DNA of 64,000 nt from assembly GCA_022836615.1 (NCBI GenBank), contig MU405214.1:124001-188000 (forward strand). The letters run 5' to 3'. The notes beneath the pieces were generated by a model. It did no database searches, was not told where the DNA came from, and saw nothing but the letters and a program-made list of their open reading frames with translations. This document shows, piece by piece, positions 12,201 to 25,288 of the stretch. The translations under genes were made by a program, and so were the position numbers. How positions within the stretch are numbered: position 1 is the first letter of the stretch; each line of letters begins with the position of its first letter. The stretch is from Annulohypoxylon bovei var. microspora. Lineage: Eukaryota > Ascomycota > Sordariomycetes > Xylariales > Hypoxylaceae.

Positions 12201-15200
12201 GAATCAGTCAAAGCTCTTGGCGTCCAGCTTGGTCGCTTTACTCTTGTCTTTTGCTGTGACGACACTTTTGATTTCCAAGCCATGGGCCGCATTTTCCTTG
12301 GTATCTGTCAGGTCGGAGCCTGGGGCTGTTTTGACGAGTTCAATCGTTTGGAGGAGAGAATCCTGTCTGCCGTCTCGCAACAGATCCAGAACATTCAACT
12401 TGGTCTCAAACAGGGCGTGGAGGACTCCAAGGCCCAAATTGAATTGGTCGGTCGCCAGCTTCATGTAAACGCTAACACGGGTATCTTCATTACCATGAAC
12501 CCCGGATATGCTGGCCGTTCCAATTTGCCTGACAATCTCAAGAAGCTCTTCCGCAGCGTTGCAATGTCAAAGCCTGACAAAGAACTCATTGCCGAAGTCA
12601 TGCTTTACTCTCAAGGTTTCAACCAAGCAAAGCAGCTTTCCAAGCAGACGGTTCCGTTCTTCGATCAATGTGCCGCAAGACTGTCCAAGCAAGCGCACTA
12701 CGATTTTGGTCTACGTGCTCTGAAGAGCGTACTTGTCAGTTCCGGTGGCCTCAAACGTGCCCGGCTCACAAATAGCGACGCTATCATTGGCTCCGAAGAA
12801 GTCGTGGAGCCGGAGATTATCGTGCAGAGTGTGCGAGAAACCATCGCTCCGAAGCTGATTCGACCAGATGTTGAAATCATGATGGAAATTGAGGGAGAGT
12901 GCTTCCCAGGTGTTCAGTATGTCCCTGCGAACTTGGTGGAACTTGAGGATGCCATTCGACGTCTCGCAGCAGAGAGACACCTTGTGGTCAACGACATCTG
13001 GATGACCAAGGTTCTTCAACTCTACCAGATCCAAAAGATCCACCATGGTGTGATGATGGTAGGTAATTCGGGATCTGGAAAATCTGTCGCATGGAGACTT
13101 CTCCTAGATGCACTTCAAGAAGTGGAAAAAGTTGAAGGTGTTTCTCATGTCATTGACTCTAAAGTCATGTCAAAGGAGGCGCTATACGGAAACCTGGACT
13201 CGACTACTAGAGAATGGACCGATGGTCTATTTACTAGCATACTACGGAAGATTGTTGACAACCTTCGTGGAGAAGACTCCAAGCGTCACTGGATCGTATT
13301 TGACGGCGATGTCGATCCCGAATGGGTTGAAAACTTGAACAGCGTCCTAGATGACAATAAGTTACTTACCCTCCCTAATGGTGAGCGTCTCAATCTGCCA
13401 CCCAATGTCCGGATCATGTTTGAAGTTGAGACTTTGAAATATGCTACTCTGGCGACTGTTAGTCGTTGTGGTATGGTCTGGTTTAGCGAGGACACTGTCA
13501 CACCGAGCATGATGGTCGCAAATTACCTCGATGCCCTTAGGACGGTAGCATTTGAAGACTTAGACGAAGACACTGCTGCCGCTGGTCAGAGCCCCGCAAA
13601 GACTCTCCAAATTCAGAGCGAAGTTGCCGATCTACTGAATGCTTACTTGACTACGGACGACTTCATTCTTGCTGCTCTTAAACATGCCGAATCTTACAAT
13701 CATATCATGGAGTTTACTGTGGCTCGAGTTCTGACAACCTTGTTTTCTTTATTGAACAAGGCTGTTAGAGATATGATCGAATACAATGCCTCGCATGTCG
13801 ATTTCCCTCTAGATTCGGAGCAGATCGAAACATATGCCTCGAGAAAGCTGTTGCTCGCTCTAGTCTGGGCATTAACAGGCGATTGTCCACTCAATGATCG
13901 AAAGGTGTTCGGAGATAACGTTGGCGCGCTTGCTAGCTTCGGATCACCGCCTCTCGACGGTACCAGCTCTCTCATCGACTTCGACGTTATTCTCCCCAGA
14001 GCTGAATGGACACCATGGCAAAACCAAGTCCCTACGATTGAGGTTAACACGCACTCCATCACGCAGACAGACGTTGTTATTCCCACTTTGGATACCGTTC
14101 GCCACGAAGATGTGCTTTACTCTTGGCTTGCGGAACACAAACCGCTTCTACTCTGTGGTCCGCCTGGTTCTGGTAAAACAATGACTCTGTTTAGCGCACT
14201 TCGAAAACTGCCAAACATGGAGGTTGTCGGCCTCAATTTCTCTAGCGCGACTACCCCTGACTTGCTCATCAAGACATTTGAGCAATATTGTGAGTACAAG
14301 AAGACTCTTAACGGGGTGATGCTATCACCAACCCAAATTGGGCGATGGCTTGTGATCTTCTGCGACGAAATCAATTTGCCAGCACCAGACAAATACAACA
14401 CTCAGCGAGCTATTTCATTCCTTCGCCAGCTGGTAGAGCACAATGGCTTCTGGCGGACATCCGACAAGTCGTGGGTGACTCTTGATCGAATCCAATTTGT
14501 CGGTGCCTGTAATCCCCCAACTGATGCTGGTCGTACACCAATGGGCGCTAGATTCCTGAGGCACGCACCGCTGATCATGGTCGACTATCCTGGAGAGCTG
14601 TCTCTCCTTCAGATCTATGGCACCTTCAACTCTGCCGTCCTCAAGATCATACCGGCGCTACGCGGATACTCCGAGCCGCTCACCCAGGCGATGGTTCGCT
14701 TCTACTTGGAATCGCAACAACGATTCACGCCTAAGATCCAGCCCCATTACGTTTACAGTCCTCGTGAATTGACCAGATGGGCGCGCGGCGTGTACGAGGC
14801 TATCCGTCCATTGGAGACTCTTTCTATTGAAGGATTAATCCGCATTTGGGCACACGAAGCGCTGCGGCTTTTCCAGGACCGTTTAGTTGCAGAGGATGAA
14901 CGACAATGGACTGATGAAGCTGTCCGAAGAATTGCATTAGAATTCTTCCCTACGATCGACGAGTCGAAAGCGTTAGGTGGCCCGATTCTGTTCTCCAACT
15001 GGCTTTCCAAGAATTACGTCCCTGTTGATCGAGAACAGTTACGAGACTTCGTCAAGGCTCGTCTTAAGACCTTCTGCGAGGAGGAAGTGGATGTTCCACT
15101 CATTCTGTTCAACGATGTGCTCGAACATGTCCTTCGTATCGATCGTGTCTTTAGACAGCCGCAGGGCCATTTGATCTTGATTGGTGTCAGTGGAAGTGGA

Positions 15201-18200
15201 AAGACGACGCTCTCCAGATTTGTTGCTTGGATGAATGGTCTCAAGGTTTTCCAGATCAAGGTCCATGGGAAGTATTCCGCCGAAGACTTCGACGAGGACC
15301 TACGAGAGGTTCTCCGCCGATGCGGTTGCAAAGGCGAGAAGATCTGCTTTATCATGGATGAATCCAATGTCCTCGACTCGGGTTTCCTGGAGCGCATGAA
15401 CACCCTTCTTGCTAACGCTGAGGTCCCTGGTCTTTTTGAAGGCGACGACTTTGCATCCCTTATGACGGCTTGCAAAGAAGGCGCGCAGCGGCAAGGTCTG
15501 CTGCTAGATTCTCAAGAAGAACTCTACAAATGGTTCACCCAGCAGATTGTCAAGAACTTGCATGTGGTGTTTACCATGAACCCACCTGAAGACGGTTTAT
15601 CGTCTAAAGCCGCCACTAGTCCGGCCTTGTTCAACCGTTGTGTGCTAAATTGGTTCGGCGATTGGTCCGACCAGGCGCTCTTCCAAGTTGCTAATGAGCT
15701 TACTCATTCCATCGACCTTGATAAGCCTAACTTCGCGGCTCCTGATACTATTCCTGTCGCATATCGCGGTCTTAATTTGCCTCCTTCCCACAGAGAAACA
15801 ATCGTCAATTCCATGGTCTATATCCATTACTCCCTACAACACTTCAATGGCAAGCTTCAGAAGCAACAGGGCAAGATCACATTCCTCACACCACGCCACT
15901 TCCTGGATTTTGTTGCCCAATATGTTAAACTGTACAACGAGAAGCGGGAAGATCTAGAGGAACAGCAACGCCACCTGAACGTTGGACTTGACAAGTTAAG
16001 AGATACAGTCGAGAAAGTCCGTGACCTGAGGGTCAGTCTAGCCGAGAAGAAAACTCAGCTCGAGGCGAAAGATGCCGAGGCTAACGAGAAGCTGCAACGC
16101 ATGGTTGCTGACCAACGGGAAGCTGAACAGCGCAAGAACACTTCTCTAGAGATCCAGGCAGCGCTCGAACAGCAAGAAGCAGAAGTCGCCACTCGCAAGG
16201 AAGTTGTTTTGAACGATCTTGCAAGAGCTGAGCCTGCTGTCGAAGAAGCCAAAGCTAGTGTCAGCAATATCAAACGACAGCACTTGACTGAAGTTAGGTC
16301 TATGGGTTCTCCACCCCAGGGTGTTCGACTTGCAATGGAGTCTGTATGCGCATTGTTGGGCCATAAGATCAACGACTGGAAAGGTGTCCAAGCTGTGGTA
16401 CGACGTGATGACTTCATTACGAGCATCGTCAACTTCGATAACGAGAAACAGATGACCAAGAGTTTGCGAACGCTAATGCGAACCAAATTTTTGAATGACA
16501 AGGACTTTACGTACGAAAAGGTTAACCGTGCCAGCAAGGCCTGTGGTCCCTTGGTTCAATGGGTCGAGGCTCAAGTTAATTACTCCGAGATCCTTGACAG
16601 GGTCGGTCCTCTACGAGATGAGGTAGACCAGCTCGAGGAGCAAGCCCTTCAGACAAAAGCTGAAGCAAAGGCTGTTGAACATACCATCACTAGTCTAGAA
16701 CAAAGCATCGCGACATACAAGACGGAGTATGCAGCTCTCATCAGTGAGACCCAGGCCATCAAGTCCGAGATGTCTCGTGTTCAATTCAAAGTCGACCGAA
16801 GCGTAAGACTCCTTGACAGTCTGTCTTCAGAACGTACCCGCTGGGAGGACGGAAGCAAGTCGTTCGAGACTCAAATCAGCACCTTAGTCGGAGATGTCCT
16901 GGTAGCTGCGGCTTTCTTGGCTTACAGTGGTCTTTACGACCAGACCTTCCGAAAGTCGATGATGGAAGACTGGTTACATCAACTCCATCTTTCCGGGATC
17001 AACTTCAAACCTCACAACCCCGTTACCGAATACTTGTCGACTGCCGATGAGCGACTTAGTTGGCAAGAGAATACATTGCCTGTCGATGATCTCTGCACAG
17101 AAAACGCTATTATCCTTAAGCGCTTCAACCGATACCCGCTCATCATCGACCCCTCGGGCAGAGTTACTGAGTTCCTTCAACGCGAATGCAAAGACCGCCG
17201 CCTTACGGTGACTAGTTTCCTGGATGATTCCTTCACCAAACAGCTAGAAAGTTCGCTCAGATTCGGTAACCCGATTCTCATTCAAGATGCCGAACATCTG
17301 GACCCCATCCTCAATCATGTTCTCAACAAGGAGTATCAAAAAACAGGTGGTCGTGTACTCATCCAGCTTGGCAAGCAAGAAATTGATTTCTCGCCTGCGT
17401 TCAAGATTTACTTGTCCACCAGAGATCCGTCTGCGACGTTCCCACCTGATATTTGCAGCCGAACTACCTTTGTCAATTTCACCGTCACACAGAGCAGTCT
17501 CCGGACTCAGTCCCTTAATGAGGTACTGAAATCCGAGAGACCAGACGTTGACGAGAGGAGATCGAATCTCATCAAACTTCAAGGCGAGTTCAAGGTCCAT
17601 CTTCGACAGCTCGAGAAGCGTCTTCTCCAAGCCCTTAACGAGTCTCGTGGTAACATTCTTGATGACGACAACGTTATCGAGACCCTTGAGACTCTCAAGA
17701 CCGAAGCTGGCGAAATCACGGCCAAGATGAACAACACCGAAGGCGTGATGGCTGAAGTCGAGGAGATCACGTTGCAGTACAGCATCATTGCGCGATCGTG
17801 CAGTGCCGTCTTTGCTGTTCTCGAGCAATTGCATTATCTGAATCACTTCTACCAATTCTCGCTTCAGTACTTCCTAGACATTTTCCACTCTGTTCTTCAT
17901 GGCAATAAGAATCTATCAGGCGAGAGAGATTTCAACGCACGCCGGGACACTATTATCAGAGACTTATTTGTGACCACATTCAAGCGAACAGCCTTGGGTC
18001 TATTACAGAAGGATCGGATTACTCTAGCTATGCTTCTCGCTCAAGCATCCCCTTACAAGATGGATAAGGGTCTGATCGATGTCATCCTCGACGATCGTAT
18101 CGAGGGTAAAGACCTCTCTAGTGAGAGTGACGCCAAGGATGAAACTTTTATTAGAGCCAAGAGGCTTGGCGTATTGAAGGACAAGCTGGACCAAGTACCG

Positions 18201-19467
18201 TCCGCTGCCTGGGAAACATTCCTATCGGAAGAATTAGCCGAAAATGTCATCCCTCAGATCTGGGATTCGAATACTGAGCCGTTCGATCAAGGGTTACTCT
18301 CGCTGCTCCTCGTCAAACTTTTCCGCCTCGATCGTTTCGTACCAGCCGCAGAGCGATTTGTCGCGTCGGTCTTCGGGGCCGAATTACTTGAAATTGTAGA
18401 TGATCTCAAAGAAACCGTCAGCCAAGTCCCTTCGACCCGTCCTATCTCGCTTGTCTCAAGCCCTGGCTTCGATGCCAGCTACAAGGTGGACAATCTGGTT
18501 GAGAGAACGCGTGTCAGATGTACCAATATCGCTATGGGATCGAACGAAAGTCTTGCGAGTGCGGATAAAGCAATCAGCAACGCGGCACAGGTCGGATCTT
18601 GGGTTTTGATCAAGAACGTCCATCTTGCGCCTACTTGGTTACAGTCTCTCGAGAAGCGTATGGAATCTCTGAACCCGCATTCGGATTTCAGGCTATTCCT
18701 ATCGATGGAATCCAGCCCTAAGATTCCCGTGAACTTGCTTCGCGCATCTCGCGTGCTCATGTACGAACAACCGGCTGGTGTGCGTGCTAATATGAAGGAC
18801 TCGATGTCTTCTCTTACCGATCGAGCTACGAAGAGCCCCGTGGAGCGCGGTAGATTGTATCTACTCCTCTCCTTCCTACACGCCGTGGTTCAAGAACGTC
18901 TACGCTACGCACCCAACCTAGGATGGAAGGGCTTCTGGGAGTTTAATGATAGCGACGTAAGTTACCCCATTATAATACGATTGACACCAGACTAACCTTA
19001 CCTTCCTATAGTACGAATGCTCTGCCTTCATCGTCGATACGTGGGTAGAATCTGTGGCACAAAGTCGCTCAAATATCAACCCACAGAACATCCCATGGGA
19101 CATGATCCGTTACCTAGTCCGCGAGACGTACGGCGGCAAGATCGACGACGAGGGCGATTTCAATCGTCTAACAGAATTGGTCAATCAATCTCTCACGCCG
19201 GCAGCTTACGAGATTGGGCACAAACTAGTCGAAGGCACGGAGAAGGATGGGCAAGAAACGAGTCTCGTAGTACCGTCTGGCACTTCGCTACAAGAGTTCA
19301 TGGGGTGGATCCAGAAACTGCCTGAGCGCGAGCCACCAACTTACTTGGGGCTACCTGCCAACGCAGAGAAGCTGCTGCTGGTTGGGCTTGGTAGAAGCCT
19401 GATAGGAAACCTGAAAAAGGTTACGGAATTATTGGACGAGGGAGAGCAGCTCATAGCTGAGGTATGA
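6296..19467 (+). CDS. nudA: Cytoplasmic dynein heavy chain
   Basis: The motor subunit of cytoplasmic dynein 1 moves towards microtubule minus ends and is needed for nuclear distribution and endosome transport in hyphae. Three exons, 6296-6593, 6655-18956 and 19012-19467, give 4351 residues, the usual fungal length (about 4350). The introns are 61 nt (GTATGT, TACTAAT branch) and 55 nt, and both junctions keep phase. The N-terminal ~1400 residues are the tail for dimerisation and intermediate-chain binding, followed by the linker. Four Walker A loops mark AAA1 (GPAGTGKT, residue 1941), AAA2 (GNSGSGKS, 2236), AAA3 (GPPGSGKT, 2601) and AAA4 (GVSGSGKT, 2943). The antiparallel coiled-coil stalk spans about 3205-3510, with the microtubule-binding domain at about 3310-3410. 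AAA5, AAA6 and the C-terminal domain follow. Orthologues are Aspergillus nudA, Neurospora ro-1 and yeast DYN1. No disruption is seen. Confidence 0.97.
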
Positions 19468-20538
19468 GGTGTCTGTACAAGATTGTGAATGTTGATTTCT
19501 CATTGGGGTGTTTGGTCTTTTCTTCTCTGCAGGCTTTTCGAGATTACAAACCTTCATACCCCGATACCCCCTTTTAGTTTTAGACTGTCTTTTTTCTTTT
19601 TGTTACTTACATGTGTACAAGTCACATCACACATGGAAATGAAATTGCTACTAAATTACCTATGAAATGTTCCTCCCGTCCGACCTTTCTATTGGTGAAT
19701 ATAATCGTATAGTCGTGTAGTCGAACCACTCTAAACCTTTTTCGAGGCGTTTTTGCTTTTGAGTAACAACACGTCGGGCACTGACATCATTTCCTGCGTA
19801 CCAGGTAGTACCTACTGTACGTTGCAGAGTGGTATTTACCGGGCGGCTCCAGGTATGCATGTTTCCAGTCCCAAGTAGCCAATCAAACAAGTTGTATTTC
19901 AAATCGTAATGATTGAAATGTAATATTTCCCTTGTCACAATTATCCACATGATATAAACAAATATTCTATTGATGTGAAAGTAGATATTATGCTAAATAC
20001 TGGGTAGCATAGGTGCCTAAGCCCTAATCCGGTACGTTTCTTAAGATACTCCGTGCTGTCCGTGTTGAAAAGGGGCAACATTGAAGCGAAAGTTGGCCTA
20101 GGTACATAGGTACGTAGGGGTGTGCATAAAGGAGTGGTACCTAAGATTTAAGCACGATTGATTAGGATTATACGATAAGAGATATGTAATTCAATTCCGA
20201 GGTCAGGGCTACGCTCCATCAGTTGCATCTTATCTGCAGTATCTACGGAGTTCCCCCTCCTTCTCCCAAACATTAAAATTTACTGTAGGTAGTGGTACGT
20301 ACCACAGTAGCCTGCTGCGGCTGCTGCATGCAAGGAGATGGACCTAGATAAAAAAGCTTGGCATTAAGAAAAGAGGGACTGGCAATTCAGCGGGAATGTT
20401 TAACCCTGAAGGATTGAAACCTCGGAAGTACTCCGTACTCCGCGGCCGGCCCTAACGAGTCTCCCTCGCTTGAATGCTCCTTTTGGGTTTTCCAAATGTT
20501 CTTTTCCGAACATGTCGGAATATACCTAAGTACATATG

Positions 20539-20548
20539 TAGGTACCTA
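20539..20548. repeat. TAGGTACCTA palindrome, copy 2
   Basis: Perfect copy inside a longer run of TACATA/GTAGGTA repeats in the dynein-sreA intergenic region. Confidence 0.7.
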
Positions 20549-20980
20549 CATACATACATAGACGCAAGATCTAAAACGTCTGATCCAATTTAGCGATATA
20601 GCGCCCAAGCTAATAAGAATTCTACGAATCGACTGAGCAAGTTTCTCGCTTATTGGGCACACGGGTTTGTGCAGACCGACGACAGGACTACATACCTACC
20701 AAGTCTCGAATCGTCGCTAGAAGGCGCCAGAGACCGGAGGCGTACACCTAGACCGCCAAATACAATACGGATATGCGGATACCTACGCATAAGGATGTGG
20801 TGTAGCCTTGAGATGTTGGTCTGATTATTATGTCCATTATTACAGCAGGAGTGAGAACTGATATCAGAATCCCAGATTATCACCTAATCAGATGACAGGG
20901 ATTGCAGATGTCCCATAGGAGATTGATTATGTTTTTTTGTGAAATTGGCAGACCGCCTTCCGAGATGTGACTTCGATCAG

Positions 20981-21072
20981 CCAATCGTCAGGTGAAGATT
21001 ACAAAAGTCTATGTTAGTCTCGTCATATTACCAAATCTGATCTGCGTCGCAGCCAATGAGAGGTGATTTAAT
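20981..21072 (+). promoter_or_regulatory. Two CCAAT-N12-RWT motifs upstream of sreA (possible HapX/CBC sites)
   Basis: CCAAT at 20981-20985 is followed after exactly 12 bases by ATT (20998-21000). CCAAT at 21053-21057 is followed after exactly 12 bases by AAT (21070-21072). Both fit the CSAAT-N12-RWT element described for the CCAAT-binding complex with the iron regulator HapX, which acts on sreA in Aspergillus. The RWT part is weak (about 1 in 16 by chance), and the sites lie about 1.4 kb before the start codon, so their use here is inference. Confidence 0.3.
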
Positions 21073-21178
21073 AATAATCTGCTCGATCCTCATTCAACCG
21101 GCTCGCCGACATTCGGGATGGGGTCCTTTTATCTTTTTTGAGAAATGGCAGATCCATGTTTAGTTCATGCTAGGTCAC

Positions 21179-21194
21179 GCTAGTGTACACTAGC
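21179..21194. repeat. Perfect 16-bp palindrome upstream of sreA
   Basis: GCTAGTGTACACTAGC reads the same on both strands. It sits about 1.2 kb before the sreA start codon, near the two CCAAT motifs. About one 16-bp palindrome is expected by chance in 64 kb, so this may be incidental. Confidence 0.6.
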
Positions 21195-22428
21195 CTTATG
21201 GGGGACACTTTCCCCTAACTGACCTTCCTAGGTCTGCTGGGTCTGCTGGACCTACTGGATCCAGCGCTGTAAAGCGCCTCCAGCTGAATGTCCAGGTAGT
21301 AGCAGGTACCCCTAGGAATGAACCTAAATGAACCTAAACAAACCTAATTTGGTAAGCTCAGACCCAAAGACTCGCCCAGCCCATGAGTCTTGTCTAACTC
21401 CCAGTCGTTATTCTACACCTATTCCACACCTGTATTCCACACCCCCCTTCCATGTGGCATTCCCAATTTCATCCACCACCAACTCATCAGATCAGATTAT
21501 CTACTCCCTCGAATCTCCGAGTTTCACCTCGGACCATACACTCGCTTCTACCTCTAAGCCGTCCTACGACTCTCCGTTGTATGACAATCTCTTCCCACTC
21601 CGACTTGTCCGATCTTATCTCCACGGATCAATCCCGACGTGGCGGAGCATAGTTGAGTTAAGTCGTAGCCTATCTACTGCCTACGTACTCTGTACGTTGA
21701 CAGCGAGGGTGACGCATGCGGTACAGAGCAGGACGACTTCTGCAGTGCTCCGTACCGTACATACAAGGCCCGTCCTCGTGATCCAGGCATGGCCATATCC
21801 TGTAACCAGAACGCACAAGAATCAACCCTTCATCACTCCACCCCTTCCTGCGCTTAACCCATCTTCACCTGTCTGCTCCGGATCTACGTCTACGAGGAAT
21901 CCACACGAGCCTCTAAGAAATATTGCCCCCCCTTGCGTCCAAGACTCCAAGGCCACCCCCATAGTCCCGTCTTTAGCCACCCCAGGTGACTTCGCTGTCA
22001 ATTGTACATAGTCGAATCATTATCTTTCACTCTGATTCGGCTCCTCTTTTTATCTCCCATCGTATGCGACTGGTTTAGGGCGGCATAAATCTTGTATAGA
22101 CTACCAGTCGCCACTATTCAAACTAATAAGCATTACGAGCAGTCACGACATATCGTAGCCCTTGCGACGGTTCTTCGGTCGATCACTTACTAGTTGACCC
22201 ACAGCCGTTCTTGTTCGTTGAGCCGCCAATATCTTGAACATCGATCAGAGTTCTTGCGTCAAGCACCAGCATCTCATCAACTACCCCCTCTAAAAGCACT
22301 TCCCATCTTGGGTTCTGACCTGGAATCTCATGTTATCATAGAACAAAGAAAGGTACCTACGCGACGACTGCCGTAGCTGTGTCACGATTAGGCCAATTCC
22401 TCCGAAAGGGTTTGATCGACGGAGAGTC

Positions 22429-24228
22429 ATGATGGAAGTTGCTCCCTATCCATATGCGAATCTTGCCAGATCAGAATCGAATTCTGTGAGAACCGCGCTG
22501 CCTACACGTCCCGTCATCTCCAGAGAGGGTACCCAACCGTCAGAAACCATGTCCATTCAAAACGCCTCTTCCATTGGCTCGAGAAGTCCAGCGGCCTTAA
22601 GCCAGAGTGATTTCTCGGACGCGCCTAGTCCATCGATACAAGGATCCGAACGAATCCATTCTAAGAGCCCATCTCCTTTCGACACCATCCGCCAGGAAAG
22701 CTGGGTAACCGTGAAGTCAAACTCGTCATCTAATCAAGGCGGCCAGGTGTGCAGGTAAGTAAACTACCTAGTCACCAAGTCAGTATCCGACGAACCCTAA
22801 TTCCATTCTAGTAACTGTAACACGACGAGAACGCCGCTATGGAGACGTTCGCCGCAAGGAGCTACCATCTGCAACGCGTGTGGGCTCTATCTAAAGGCAC
22901 GGAATTCGTCTCGCCCGACGAATCTTAAGCGGCCACCGTCGGTGGTCTCTACTACACCGAAGAAAACGCCCGAGAAACCATCTCCTAGCTCCTGCTCTCA
23001 AAATAATTCGGCGAATATTCCAGGCGCAACGTATGTCGCGGCAGATCAGATGCCCAACGGATCGTGCCCGGGCGGAGGACGATGTAATGGTACGGGCGGT
23101 GCCGAAGGATGTAGCGGCTGCCCAGCTTACAACAACCGGGTGGCAAAAAGTGCCCAGCTTCAAAATCAAAACCGACAATCTAGCAATGGGCAAGGGGCTC
23201 CTTCGGACGATGGACCAGCTCCAATTGATATAAATGCGCAACAAGCCTCGGCTCAGACAACTGTTGTTATTGCTTGTCAAAATTGTGGTACTACGATAAC
23301 TCCGTTATGGCGTCGCGACGAATCTGGCCATACAATATGCAATGCCTGCGGTATGTGTGTGCCTAATGTTTACTTGCGAGATGTTGACTAAAACTAAACA
23401 CAACTTACAGGCCTGTACTATAAACTCCACGGAGTTCACCGACCAGTAACGATGAAGAAATCTGTTATTAAGAGGAGGAAACGTGTAATACCGGCAAATC
23501 AAATGGATGGCGGGGTGGAAGATGCAATGGCGGTCGATTCGATTGAACAGCAGAGCCAGTATGCCGAATCTGAAATGGAACGTGGTAGCATCAATGAGGA
23601 CGGGTCCGTTAATCTCGGGCTACGACGTAAAACCGAGCATCCTCTCACACTGCTTCCCGACCCGATCCGATCTGGTTCGGGATCAACCCCGATATCCACC
23701 GACCTCATGGCATACCACAGCACCAGCGCTCCACATAATGTCGTCGATATTCGAGATTCCCTTACCGACGACAATCGTTTAGCTCCGCTAACGTCTATCT
23801 CGGTGTTGAGTGACCGCCAATCATCTTTGTCCCCAGCCTCGTTTCTCTCTCCGTCTAGGAAACGCTCCTTTTCGGGAACCGAGTCGGAATACGCGCCGAG
23901 CGAACCAGGCTACGATAGCTCGAAGAGATTATCATCTATAAAATCGCTTCTCAATCCGTCGTTTGAATCTAGCCCCAGTTTCCGCCCAGCTGACAACACA
24001 CCCGAGTCGCTGCGACTGCGGTCGCCGGCGAACTCGCTCATATTAGCACCAAGTCCCAGCCCGCAATTAGTTTCGTCAAACATATTGCCGAGCATCCGAT
24101 CTAGAGAAAGCTCAGCTGAGGATGATAGGTTGAAAGCCGGTCGACTAGCGGCACTTCAGCAGGAAACGGAACGAATGCGCCAATTACTCGCGGCCAAGGA
24201 ACGCGAGATGGCAGCGTTACAGAAATAG
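22429..24228 (+). CDS. sreA: GATA-type siderophore biosynthesis repressor SreA/SRE
   Basis: This iron-sensing GATA repressor shuts off siderophore synthesis and iron uptake genes under iron sufficiency. Three exons, 22429-22754, 22812-23350 and 23411-24228, give 560 residues, close to A. nidulans SreA (about 550). Introns of 57 and 60 nt keep phase. Both zinc fingers are split by introns: finger 1 is C108-X2-C111-X17-C129-X2-C132 (PLWRRSPQGATICNACG) and finger 2 is C264-X2-C267-X17-C285-X2-C288 (PLWRRDESGHTICNACG). Between them sits the diagnostic four-cysteine segment C194, C200, C209, C212, which in this family is implicated in iron sensing. The C-terminus ends in a leucine/glutamine coiled coil (LAALQQETERMRQLLAAKE), also typical of SRE. 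The protein begins MMEVAPYPYANL, and either Met may be used. The leader is long and may carry regulatory sites. Confidence 0.95.
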
Positions 24229-25288
24229 CCATTAATATCCTACCCTTGAATTAGCGCTAATGATTTATTACTTTAATGATCGATATTTACGACTGGATTA
24301 ATAGGAGTTGCTCTACGGAAATGGCGAAAAAGCAAGAGGGTGAGCCAAGGGTTCTGAGGCGTCAAAGGGTAGAGCTTCCTGGCTGGTGGCATTTGCTTTC
24401 CAACAGCATACCTAGGTAGCATATGTGCTCGGCGTACATGAATCTCAAAAATACATGCGAGGACTAGGGAGGCAAGGTGTTCTGAATTGCATTACATGGT
24501 TGCAAAATTGCCGTGGCAGGGGTAATCTTGCAGGAAATTGAATTTTAAAGGAATTTCTCACACGAACTATCATAGAAAGGTACGGAAAGGGGCGGGGCAT
24601 CGGATGGAGGCAAAGGATCTGTATGAGTCGGATTTTGTGGTATACATCTTATACTACCTGTATGGGTTAAGTAGCTTCTTGCACATAACCACCCAGCTCA
24701 GATAAAATCAATGACTTTATAATGAATTCCTTCGACAATACAATGTCTAGTAGCCAAAAGGTGCCAAGGTGTAACGATTCACTAGGATCGTATAAAAGCA
24801 AAAGGCCATAGGAAGAATGATCCCATCGAGTCTATCTTGTCTCTTAGCCGGCTACTACTAGACTCCAAAGTCACGGCACACCAATAAATATGGCCTTAAA
24901 TGACAGAATCCGTCGCATTTCCCATACATTTACTCGTACATCTAAGGCCGTCACCGCCAGACCTAGCCGTCCGTATACTTTAGAACAACGAATTAACTTT
25001 CTAAACATTTGCATTCCAAGCCGCAATTTTCTCCTTGTTTTCTCTCTTAGTTCCACGTAGCCAGCCCCCCGTTAGAAGCCGAACCCCTTATCGCACCTCA
25101 TCAGTCGGTACACCGTAAATCGACAAGGTTTAGCCACGTAAAGTAGGCCAACCGTCATTTCCAAGGCAGGAGATTTCGCTCGCCCGCTCCCCCTTCCGCT
25201 TCCTCCCCCGGGTTTATCTACGACGTTGCCCGCGAAGTTCAGAGTCAATCGTTGACCTAGGTAGGTAACGGGGCGGTGGGCGTAAGCA
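24229..25288. other. Intergenic region between convergent genes
   Basis: About 1 kb between the sreA stop and the end of the minus-strand TVP15-like gene. It should contain both 3' untranslated regions. No open frame with domain or codon signal was seen. Confidence 0.5.

Larger units (their letters stand above)
19468..22428. other. Intergenic region and probable long sreA leader/promoter
   Basis: Downstream of dynein the DNA is AT-rich and contains one TAGGTACCTA palindrome (20539-20548). From about 20.9 kb it holds elements that could belong to sreA: CCAAT boxes at 20981 and 21053, a perfect 16-bp palindrome at 21179-21194, and a short tandem repeat (GGTCTGCT) near 21231-21249. From 21330 to 22010 the plus strand is open for 227 codons but the translation is Ser/Pro/Thr-rich without domains. 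I read this as a pyrimidine-rich leader, not a gene. Confidence 0.45.
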
